This document shows positions 12,081 to 17,730 of a stretch of 17,730 nucleotides of DNA, piece after piece; within the stretch, counting starts at the first letter, position 1, and the number at the start of each line of letters is the position of its first letter. The position numbers and the translations under genes were made by a program. The DNA is from an uncultured Bacilli bacterium. Its GTDB lineage: Bacteria > Bacillota_I > Bacilli_A > RF39 > UBA660. Under the pieces are notes generated by a model. That model searched no databases and was not told the origin of the DNA. It saw only the letters and a list, made by a program, of their open reading frames with translations. The stretch is from contig CANQSC010000016.1 in NCBI GenBank assembly GCA_947626445.1, positions 1 to 17,730 of the forward strand, read 5' to 3'.

Positions 12081-13816
12081 TTTTTGGGCATTTTAACCTG
12101 ACTTTTAAGTGTTCTTGACATTTCTTTGTTAGTACTTTGATTATCATCTATAAATAATTGAGAATATTTTTCTTTATTGTTTAAAATTTCTTCAAACCTT
12201 TTTTCTTCTAATAATTGCTTTAATATTGTTAAAGTATATTTCTTTTCTTTCACTTTTTCTATTTCTTCGTTAATTTTTATATTGTCGTTCTCAGCTAGTA
12301 ACCTTTCAATATTCACGCCTTTTATATATTTAGCAAAGAAATACATATAATGTGCATCTTGAGTTTTTATAATAGCATCTACTAATTTTTCTATATTTGC
12401 TCCTTTTATATCTCTAGCAAAATAATATATATATTTGGCATTTTGAGTTTCTATAATACCATCTGTTAGCTTCTCGATATTTGCTCTTTCTACTTCTAAA
12501 GCAAAATCATATATATATTTGGCATTTTGAGTTTTTATAATACCATCTGTTAATTTCTCGATATTTGCTCCTTCTATATCTTTAGCAAAATTGTATATAC
12601 ATTCAGCATTTTGAGTTCTTATAATAGCATTTTCTAATTGTTCTATATTTGCTCCTTCTATATCTCTAGCGAAGGCATATATCCAATCCGCATTTTGAGT
12701 TTCAACAATAGCATCTTCTAATTGTTCTATATTTGCTCCTTCTATATATTTAGCAAATTTATAAATATAACAAAAATTTTTAGATTCAATAATAGCATTC
12801 TCTAATTGTTCAATATTTGCTCCTTCTATATCTATAGCGAAGGCATATATCCAATCTGCATTTTGAGTTTCAACAATAGCATCTTCTAATTTTTCTATAT
12901 TTGCTCCTTCTATGTCTTTAGCAAATTTATAAATATAATAAAAATTTTTAGATTCAATAATAGCATTCTCTAATTGTTCAATATTTGCTCCTTCTATATC
13001 TTTAGCAAAATTGTATATACATTCAGCATTTTGAGTTTCTATAATACCATCTGTTAATTTCTCGATATTTGCTCCTTTTATGTCTTTAGTAAATTTATAA
13101 ATATAATAAAAATTTTTAGATTCAATAATAGCATCTTCTAATTGTTCTTTTTTTGTTCCTTTTACATCTTTTGCAAAATTGTATATACATTCAGCATCTT
13201 GGGTTTTTATAATAGCATCTTCAAATTGTTCTATTTTTGCTCCTTTTATATTTTTAGCAAAACTATATATCCATTCAGCATCTTGTGTTTTTATAATGGC
13301 ATTTTCTAATTTTTCGATTTTTGTGCCTCTTATATCTTTAGCAAAGTAATATATATATTTAGCATTTTGAGTTTCTATAATACCATCTGTTAATTTTTCG
13401 ATTTTTGCTCCTTTTACATATCTAGCAAAATAATATATATATTCAGCATTTTGAGTTTCTATAATACCATCAGTTAATTTCTTAATATTTGCTCCTTTTA
13501 CTTCTTCAGCAAAAAGATATATATACTCGGCATCTTGTGTTTCAATAATAGCATCTTCAAATTGTTCTATTTTTGCTCCTTTTATATTTCTGGCAAAGAC
13601 ATATATCGATCTTGCATCTTGGGTTTTTATAATTGTATCTTCTAATTTCTCGATATTTATACCTTTGATTTTTTTTGCAAAATTATAAATATATAAAGGA
13701 TCTTTACTTTTTATAACTGCTTTTATTCCTTTTTCTTTATCAATAACCCCTAATTCAACTAATTTTAAAAATCCTTCAAAATCTTCTTGTAATATTTCTT
13801 CAATATTTTCATTCAT
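12041..13816 (-). CDS. Tandem 28-residue helical repeat protein, 17 repeats
   Basis: 591 aa. The N-terminal module (1-38, MNENIEEILQEDFEGFLKLV start) is followed by 16 full repeats and a partial 17th of exactly 28 residues. Each begins like NAEYIYYFAKDIKGA (helix A) and continues like NIEKLTDGIIETQ (helix B). A C-terminal module (about 510-575, KEKYSQLFIDDNQSTNKE) follows. This is an alpha-solenoid, cytosolic by lack of signal or membrane segments. I do not recognise the family; a protein-binding scaffold is likely. The most variable residues are the third and fourth of each repeat. Units of 56 residues (repeats 10-11 and 12-13) are near copies, showing recent duplication. The stop TAG lies in the IS direct repeat. 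Paralogues: 14145-14954 and the remnant 15421-15534. Confidence 0.9.
   Translation of the reverse strand: MNENIEEILQEDFEGFLKLVELGVIDKEKGIKAVIKSKDPLYIYNFAKKIKGINIEKLEDTIIKTQDARSIYVFARNIKGAKIEQFEDAIIETQDAEYIYLFAEEVKGANIKKLTDGIIETQNAEYIYYFARYVKGAKIEKLTDGIIETQNAKYIYYFAKDIRGTKIEKLENAIIKTQDAEWIYSFAKNIKGAKIEQFEDAIIKTQDAECIYNFAKDVKGTKKEQLEDAIIESKNFYYIYKFTKDIKGANIEKLTDGIIETQNAECIYNFAKDIEGANIEQLENAIIESKNFYYIYKFAKDIEGANIEKLEDAIVETQNADWIYAFAIDIEGANIEQLENAIIESKNFCYIYKFAKYIEGANIEQLEDAIVETQNADWIYAFARDIEGANIEQLENAIIRTQNAECIYNFAKDIEGANIEKLTDGIIKTQNAKYIYDFALEVERANIEKLTDGIIETQNAKYIYYFARDIKGANIEKLVDAIIKTQDAHYMYFFAKYIKGVNIERLLAENDNIKINEEIEKVKEKKYTLTILKQLLEEKRFEEILNNKEKYSQLFIDDNQSTNKEMSRTLKSQVKMPKKVLNFIVKFRGKI
12359..13702 (-). 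repeat. 84-bp tandem coding repeats, 16 units
   Basis: The DNA under residues 39-486 of the 591-aa protein repeats with an 84-bp period, with higher-order 168-bp near duplicates. Such arrays expand and shrink by slippage or recombination; the paralogue at 14145-14954 has only five full units. Confidence 0.88.
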
Positions 13817-13845
13817 AAAACTTATTCTCCTTTTGTTTTGCGTAT

Positions 13846-13874
13846 ATACTATAACAAAATATTTTATTTGTCAA
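13846..13874 (-). promoter_or_regulatory. Promoter of the 17-repeat gene
   Basis: TTGACA (13874-13869), 17 bases, TAGTAT (13851-13846). The block 13814-13881 is almost identical to 14952-15019 in front of the paralogue, including RBS AAAAGGAGAA. Confidence 0.75.
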
Positions 13875-13881
13875 TTTTAAC

Positions 13882-14144
13882 TAACACTCCGAAAAAAAGT
13901 CTATTATGAATACCATTAGCCAATAATTAAAAATATATAAAACACATAAAATCAAAGCAAAAATAAGTGGCAGTTTCTTAAATTCGTAAAAAGCCAATTA
14001 TTTTTCCTAAATATAAAAAAAAGACAGTGATTAATTCACTTCTTTGAAGTAGACACAAATAACTTTAACTAATTAACATAAATTATATTAATTTTAAATT
14101 TTTTGTACACTTATAGTATCCTTTACAGAAACTTTGTTTCCTTA
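13882..14144. other. Intergenic region between the two repeat-protein genes
   Basis: 263 bases with no credible gene. It holds a terminator-like hairpin for the upstream paralogue (14015-14040) and a small hairpin ACTTC-TTT-GAAGT at 14038-14050. The rest is AT-rich filler; I see no complete mobile element. Confidence 0.5.
14015..14040 (-). terminator. Terminator of the 6-repeat gene
   Basis: On the minus strand AGTGA-ATTAA-TCACT followed by GTCTTTTTTTT. It lies about 105 bases beyond the stop of the 269-aa gene. Confidence 0.6.
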
Positions 14145-14954
14145 TTATTCACTTACATTATTTCTTTTAAGTGTTCTTGTAATTTCTTTGTTAGTACTTT
14201 GATTATCAACTATAAATAATTGAGAATATTTTTCTTTATTATTTAAAATTTCTTCATACTTTTTTTCTTGTAATAATTGTTTTAGTATTTTTAATTCTAA
14301 TTTTTTTTCTGGAGCTTTTTTAAGTTTTTCATTAATTTCTATTTTGCCACTCTCATCTTGTAGCTTTTTTATATCGACCCCTTTTATATATATAGCAAAT
14401 AAATACATATAATATGCATCTTGGGTTTTTATAATACCATCTATTAATTTCTCGATATTTGCTCCTTTTATATTTTCAGCAAAAATATATATCCATCTTG
14501 CATCTTGAGTTTCTATAATACCATCTGTTAATTTCTCAATATTTGCATCATTTATATCTCTAGCAAAATAATATATCCATTCAGCATTTTGAGTTTTTAT
14601 AATACCATCTGTTAATTTCTCAATATTTGCTCCTTTTATATTTTTAGAAAAGCGATATATATATTCGGCATCTTTAGTTTTAATAATTGCCTCTGTTAAT
14701 TTCTCGATATTTGCTCCTTTTACATCTTTAGCAAAGTAATATATATAGTAAGCACTTTTTGTTTCAATAATAGCATCTTCTAATTTTTCTATATTTGTGC
14801 CTTTTATATAATATGCAAATTCGTAAATAAAATTAGAATGCTTACTATTTATAACTGCTTTCATTCCTTTTTCTTTATCAATAATCCCTAATTCTACTAA
14901 TTTTAAAAATCCTCCAAAGTTTTCCTGTAATATTTCTACAATATTTTCATTCAT
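14145..14954 (-). CDS. Tandem 28-residue helical repeat protein, 6 repeats
   Basis: 269 aa, a clear paralogue of the 591-aa protein. The same N-terminal module is seen (1-38, MNENIVEILQENFGGFLKLV), then five full 28-residue repeats and a partial sixth (39 to about 198), and the same C-terminal module (EEILNNKEKYSQLFIVDNQS). Only the last few residues differ (RNNVSE). Repeat consensus is again an IYxFA helix and an NIEKLxDxII helix. Promoter and RBS are copied from the larger gene, so both are probably expressed alike. The difference in repeat number indicates that recombination changes solenoid length. Function unknown; no catalytic motif is visible. Confidence 0.9.
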   Translation of the reverse strand: MNENIVEILQENFGGFLKLVELGIIDKEKGMKAVINSKHSNFIYEFAYYIKGTNIEKLEDAIIETKSAYYIYYFAKDVKGANIEKLTEAIIKTKDAEYIYRFSKNIKGANIEKLTDGIIKTQNAEWIYYFARDINDANIEKLTDGIIETQDARWIYIFAENIKGANIEKLIDGIIKTQDAYYMYLFAIYIKGVDIKKLQDESGKIEINEKLKKAPEKKLELKILKQLLQEKKYEEILNNKEKYSQLFIVDNQSTNKEITRTLKRNNVSE

Positions 14955-14983
14955 AAAATTTATTCTCCTTTTGTTTTGCGTAT

Positions 14984-15012
14984 ATACTATAACAAAATAT
15001 TTTATTTGTCAA
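14984..15012 (-). promoter_or_regulatory. Promoter of the 6-repeat gene
   Basis: TTGACA (15012-15007), 17 bases, TAGTAT (14989-14984), the same module as in front of the larger paralogue. The likeness stops at 15019, where the IS remnant begins. Confidence 0.75.
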
Positions 15013-15019
15013 TTTTAAC

Positions 15020-15425
15020 AGACTGTTAAATTAACTTTGGAGTTTAAATTTATCGGAAAACATAAAAAAAGAAAGAACCGATGGTATAATATACCTAAAT
15101 TAAAGATAAAAAGGAGTTCTCTCATATGAATATCTTACCACAAATTTTAGATATTAGTTCAAAAAATTTAATTATTTCAAATATAACTTTTAAATTTCAA
15201 AAAGAATTATATTCTTTTTTTGAAAAATTTATATATCATCCTGCAAATTTTATACCTAGTAGTATGATGACTTTACAAAAAATTATGAACAATATTATAT
15301 TTCTTTCTTCAGTATTTAAATCAATTGTTGATTATTTTAAAAATTCTAAAGAAAGAAAAAAGAAATTTAATATTAATAAATTTAATATTGAAAGAACTCT
15401 AATTACTGTTTTTGGTGAACTTACT
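15020..15425 (+). mobile_element. 5' remnant of an ISLre2-type element
   Basis: It begins where homology to the paralogue's upstream block ends (15019) and carries TATAAT (15085-15090), RBS AAGGAG and a truncated transposase start. The right part is lost, and the sequence passes directly into a fragment of a repeat-family gene with CTTACT (15420-15425) shared at the joint. Family assignment rests on the short N-terminal protein. Confidence 0.55.
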
Positions 15426-15434
15426 TATCTATAA
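15126..15434 (+). pseudogene. Truncated ISLre2/UPF0236-like transposase, N-terminal 102 aa
   Basis: The frame starts at ATG 15126 behind AAGGAG and encodes 102 residues rich in Phe, Ile and Lys. Its end (FNIERTLITVFGELTY) matches the ERTxxTxFGExxF motif found near the N-terminus of UPF0236/ISLre2 transposases, which are usually about 450 aa. It stops at once after the joint with the repeat-gene fragment, so it is a broken gene without catalytic residues. The call is moderately sure; the alternative is an unrelated small protein. Confidence 0.6.
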
Positions 15435-15534
15435 CTGCTTCCATTCCTATTTCTTCTTCAATAACCCCTAGTTCTACTAGTTTTAAAAATCTTTTAAAAT
15501 TTTCATTTAATAATTGTTTAACATTTTTATTCAT
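15421..15534 (-). pseudogene. N-terminal remnant of a third repeat-protein gene, 37 aa
   Basis: ATG 15534 (RBS AAAGGA) encodes MNKNVKQLLNENFKRFLKLV and continues to AVIDK before a stop. It matches the N-terminal module of the two repeat proteins. Compared with them, one extra A near GATAAG shifts the frame, and homology ends in the IS remnant. All 28-residue repeats are gone. The small module might still be made, but it is most likely dead. Confidence 0.75.
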
Positions 15535-15587
15535 AAAGCCTGTTTCCTTTCAATTTGTTTCATATATTACTTGCAAACCCAAACTTA

Positions 15588-16280
15588 CTATTTTTGGCGT
15601 CTTAAAATAGCCTCTTTAAATGATGGAATTCTTCCATCCATTACACTATAAACATCAAAATATCTCTTATCTTCAGTAAATCTTATACTATTAATATTTT
15701 CATTTGCTAAATATTCAAAATTTTGATCAATATTGCTTTTTAAATAGTTATTAACATAAGCTTTAGTTTCTTCATAAGAATGTTTGATTTTTTCATTCAA
15801 ACTAATATTATAAAGATATGTATCAAGATTAGGAAATTTACTAATAATTTTTAACCAATCATTTCTAATTATTCTAGCACCATGAGGATAATAAAAACTT
15901 CCTGTTAATTCAACAAAATGTTTTGCTGAATATTTACTTTTTTGGTTAGTAATTGATAAAGGCCCATTAAATTTTAATGTATTATGTAAAAAGCCAAAAC
16001 GATATGAATCACCAGCAAATATAGCATAAGGATAATTAGTATTAAAAAATAAATCTTTAGGTAATTCAATATAGTAACGATTAAATCTTCGGGCATCATT
16101 TGCAACTTTATTTAAGACCGCTACGACAAATTCAATATTTTTTTCACTTAAATTATCAATTAATCTAGTTGTAGATATATCCCCATTAATATATAAAGCA
16201 ATCTTTTTTAATAATAATCTTTCTTTAGGATTAAAACAGATACTTCTAAATTTATTTAAAGATTCTAAATATTTATCCAC
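15588..16280 (-). CDS. Unknown protein, 230 aa
   Basis: GTG start at 16280, supported by AAGGGGG about 9 bases upstream and by a strong promoter. It is a soluble protein of mixed helix and strand without signal or membrane segment. I see no motif that I recognise; the centre (residues about 75-135, FFNTNYPYAIFAGDSYRFGF onward) looks like a compact strand-rich domain, and the last third is helical. It is monocistronic between rpsI and the repeat-gene family. No function proposed. Confidence 0.8.
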   Translation of the reverse strand: MDKYLESLNKFRSICFNPKERLLLKKIALYINGDISTTRLIDNLSEKNIEFVVAVLNKVANDARRFNRYYIELPKDLFFNTNYPYAIFAGDSYRFGFLHNTLKFNGPLSITNQKSKYSAKHFVELTGSFYYPHGARIIRNDWLKIISKFPNLDTYLYNISLNEKIKHSYEETKAYVNNYLKSNIDQNFEYLANENINSIRFTEDKRYFDVYSVMDGRIPSFKEAILRRQK

Positions 16281-16308
16281 AAAAATACCCCCTTTTTTAG
16301 GTAGGATT

Positions 16309-16338
16309 ATAATACTATATTTATTAGTAAAATGTCAA
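16309..16338 (-). promoter_or_regulatory. Promoter of the unknown 230-aa gene
   Basis: TTGACA (16338-16333), 18 bases, TATTAT (16314-16309); an overlapping TATAAT would have spacing 21. It directly follows the rpsI terminator. Confidence 0.65.
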
Positions 16339-16339
16339 C

Positions 16340-16369
16340 AAAAAACCCCATAAACTAAGTTCATGAGGT
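16340..16369 (-). terminator. rplM-rpsI operon terminator
   Basis: On the minus strand ACCTCATGAAC and GTTTATGGGGT pair over 11 positions (two G-U) around TTA, followed by T's. It begins about 10 bases past the rpsI stop. Confidence 0.85.
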
Positions 16370-16379
16370 ATAAAGAATT

Positions 16380-16796
16380 CTAACGTTTACTAAATTGTGG
16401 TGCACGACGAGCTTTTTTAAGACCATATTTTTTACGTTCTTTAACACGTGGGTCTCTAGTAATCATTCCAGCTGCTTTTAAGATTTTACGATATGCTGTT
16501 TCACTGGTTTGATCAGTATTAGCATCAAACTTTAATAAAGCTCTAGTAATACCTAAACGAATAGCTCCAGCTTGACCAGAATATCCACCACCACTTACTT
16601 TAACCGTAATATCAAAACGATTTTCGTTATTAGTAAGAGTTAAAGGTTGTTTTAAGTCTAGTACTAAGATACCATCAGGCATATATTCATTAACATCTAC
16701 ACCATTAACAGTAATATTTCCGGTACCACTTGTAATTGTTACTTGCGCAACAGCTCTTTTTCTTCTTCCTGTTGCACTCCAAGTTTTATTTGCCAT
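16380..16796 (-). CDS. rpsI: 30S ribosomal protein S9
   Basis: 138 aa. S9 lies at the head of the 30S subunit, and its C-terminal tail reaches the P-site tRNA. Visible signatures are the start WSATGRRKRAVAQV, the core GGGYSGQAGAIRLGITRAL, the basic end DPRVKERKKYGLKKARRA, and the final PQFSKR with the universally conserved Lys-Arg. It follows rplM after 10 bases; its RBS (AGGAGGG) overlaps the rplM stop codon, so the two are coupled as in most bacteria. Confidence 0.98.
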   Translation of the reverse strand: MANKTWSATGRRKRAVAQVTITSGTGNITVNGVDVNEYMPDGILVLDLKQPLTLTNNENRFDITVKVSGGGYSGQAGAIRLGITRALLKFDANTDQTSETAYRKILKAAGMITRDPRVKERKKYGLKKARRAPQFSKR

Positions 16797-16806
16797 ATAA
16801 ACCCTC

Positions 16807-17238
16807 CTAATCTACTTTCATTTCTATTGGCTTTTGAGCAGCGTGTTTATGTTCACCATCACGATAAACAAATAATTTTTTACCCATTGCTCTACCAAGA
16901 CGATTATGTGGAAGCATTCCTTTTACAGCACGTTCCATCATTTCTTCAGGATAATTATTAATCATTACTTTAGCATTACGTTCTCTAAGGCCACCTGGAT
17001 AACCACTATGATTATAATACATCTTGTCTTCTAATTTGTTTCCAGTTAATTTAACTTTAGAAGCATTAATAATAATGACATAATCTCCACAATCAACACT
17101 AGGAGTATATGTTACTTTGTGTTTACCACGTAAAATACATGCAGCTTTAGAGGCAACACGTCCTAAAGACTTACCAGCAGCATCAATAACATACCAACTA
17201 CGTTCAACGTTTTCTTTCTTTTGCATAAATGTACTCAT
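16807..17238 (-). CDS. rplM: 50S ribosomal protein L13
   Basis: 143 aa, normal length. L13 is an early assembly protein of the 50S subunit. Signatures are RSWYVIDAAGKSLGRVASKA near the start, HKVTYTPSVDCGDYVIIINA, and MLPHNRLGRAMGKKLFVY near the end. It is the first gene of the rplM-rpsI operon. It starts at ATG 17238 behind GAAAGG, with a leader of about 80 bases and two tandem promoters. Confidence 0.98.
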   Translation of the reverse strand: MSTFMQKKENVERSWYVIDAAGKSLGRVASKAACILRGKHKVTYTPSVDCGDYVIIINASKVKLTGNKLEDKMYYNHSGYPGGLRERNAKVMINNYPEEMMERAVKGMLPHNRLGRAMGKKLFVYRDGEHKHAAQKPIEMKVD

Positions 17239-17318
17239 AATTTTTTCCTTTCATTTATCTATCCAATCTTAACTTTCCCAAGGTCAAAACCATCAAGATA
17301 TAGAAAATGTACCATTAA
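17239..17318 (-). promoter_or_regulatory. Structured rplM leader, candidate L13 leader
   Basis: The leader after promoter P1 contains ATCTT...AAGAT enclosing a small GGT-TTTG-ACC hairpin and the unpaired GGGAAAGTT. Many low-GC Gram-positives have an L13-binding leader at this place. I could not check it against the known consensus, so position and visible pairing are the only support. Confidence 0.45.
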
Positions 17319-17320
17319 AA

Positions 17321-17349
17321 ATTATATGCTATAAAGGTAGGAAAGTCAA
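17321..17349 (-). promoter_or_regulatory. rplM promoter P1
   Basis: TTGACT (17349-17344), 17 bases, TATAAT (17326-17321): almost perfect consensus, fitting a ribosomal protein operon. Confidence 0.8.
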
Positions 17350-17399
17350 ACACTTTTTAGCAAAGACAAAATAAAATTGCAAGACTTGATGCTTTTAAG

Positions 17400-17428
17400 A
17401 TTAAAAGTATGTGTCAATTTATTGTCAA
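17400..17428 (-). promoter_or_regulatory. rplM promoter P2 (upstream)
   Basis: TTGACA (17428-17423), 17 bases, TTTAAT (17405-17400). A second, weaker promoter in tandem with P1. Confidence 0.5.
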
Positions 17429-17449
17429 AAACTATTTAAAAAATATAAT
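17422..17449 (+). promoter_or_regulatory. Divergent promoter reading toward the intron
   Basis: TTGTCA (17422-17427), 16 bases, TATAAT (17444-17449) on the plus strand. Its -35 overlaps that of P2 on the other strand. No gene follows before the intron 3' end, so it may drive a small RNA or an antisense transcript, or be chance in AT-rich DNA. Confidence 0.4.
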
Positions 17450-17656
17450 TATATGCTACAATATATGTGAGAGATCCATTTGATACGTTAGGTGTTTTTA
17501 CCTCAGTCCATTATATTTGAAATTTTTTATTTTTAATATTAAATAGATTAATAAATGGAAGAAAATGATATATGGAAGAAGTAAACTTTGGCTTACTTAA
17601 TAGCCTTGATAGTTATACTAGTTATACTATCAAAGATTTACAACAACCAAGACTAA
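17450..17656. other. Non-coding stretch between rplM promoters and intron
   Basis: No credible gene on either strand. It contains a small hairpin AGGT-GTTTTT-ACCT near 17490, and a strong 10-bp hairpin at 17604-17635. It is the downstream exon side of the right-hand intron. Confidence 0.5.
17604..17635. repeat. Inverted repeat near the intron 3' end
   Basis: CCTTGATAGT and ACTATCAAAG pair over 10 positions (one G-U on the minus-strand transcript) around a 12-base loop containing ACTAGT. A tandem AGTTATACT pair lies inside. There is no T run, so it is not a normal terminator. It starts 22 bases from the intron. Confidence 0.55.
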
Positions 17657-17730
17657 ATCGAGTAGAGAAAACTTTTCAAGATAAATCTTAAATACTTTTC
17701 CCTCTCACACCACCAGTACATACCGTTCGG
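17657..17730 (-). mobile_element. Group II intron 3' end (part of domain V, domain VI), cut by window edge
   Basis: On the minus strand the edge starts in the tip of a domain V-like hairpin (CCGAACGGTATGTAC, then TGGTGGTGTGAGAGG). A domain VI-like stem follows (GAAAA...TTTTC with AAGAT-TT-ATCTT inside), then CTACTCGAT, whose final AT fits the AY 3' end. The GGTGGTGTGAGAGG...CTACTCGAT arrangement is one I associate with bacterial group II introns. The boundary at 17657 is estimated to within a few bases. Confidence 0.75.

Noticed and set aside
12359..13702. CRISPR-like array
   Set aside because: The 84-bp repeats lie in one open frame and encode a 28-residue protein repeat; there are no spacers and no cas genes.
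14026..14055. End of an IS3-type element
   Set aside because: TGTCTACTTC on the minus strand looked like an IS end, but no partner end or transposase trace was found; the hairpin is better explained as a terminator.
17604..17635. Intrinsic terminator
   Set aside because: The stem is strong but no T run follows on either strand.
17610..17656. Joining the left ATG with the right-hand exon to give a spliced peptide (MFSLGCCKSLIV)
   Set aside because: The two edges probably come from different intron copies, so there is no reason to splice them together.

Overview
The window comes from a very AT-rich, low-GC Gram-positive bacterium. Ribosomal genes (rplM-rpsI, rpmE), a long-form hpf, a spoIID/spoIIQ cluster and strong GGAGG-type ribosome binding sites all fit Bacilli. 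Genes stop at TGA (agrA, rpiB) and encode Trp with TGG, so the code is standard rather than the Mycoplasma code. An uncultured gut lineage of Bacilli (Erysipelotrichia/RF39-like) is a reasonable guess, but it is only an inference.

Both edges lie inside group II intron sequence on the minus strand. Bases 1-294 are an intron 5' part that starts with GTGCG. Bases 17657-17730 are an intron 3' end with half of domain V. The piece is therefore probably a contig bounded by repeated introns. Next to the left intron is a minus-strand promoter with a run of ten G in its spacer; it leads to an RBS and an ATG into which the intron is inserted.

Layout: 427-1411 Fic protein with a frameshifted 5' end (minus); 1588-2309 small membrane protein and hpf (minus); 2390-2605 cold-shock protein (minus); 2862-5631 a complete agr-type quorum-sensing locus, with agrB-agrD on plus and agrA-agrC on minus, meeting at a shared terminator. 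The peptide gene agrD is only 36 codons long. 5734-8625 is a minus-strand operon: rpiB-like gene, DUF1146 protein, spoIID, degenerate spoIIQ, attenuator-like terminator, unknown gene. 8701-9531 is a transglutaminase-like protein and 9599-9811 is rpmE.

At 9950-12007 an intact IS1634-family element sits between 73-bp direct repeats, which I read as a long target duplication. The duplication left the 3' end of one neighbour and the -35 box of rpmE both present. From 12041 to 15534 is a small family of genes built of 28-residue helical repeats: one with 17 repeats, one with 6, and one reduced to its N-terminal module. The two full copies share the same promoter module, and an ISLre2-type remnant is fused to the third. 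The window closes with an unknown gene (15588-16280), rpsI and rplM with a structured leader and two promoters, and the second intron edge.

The most interesting material is the agr locus with its unannotated peptide, the variable-repeat gene family, the poly-G promoter, and the long target duplication of the IS.
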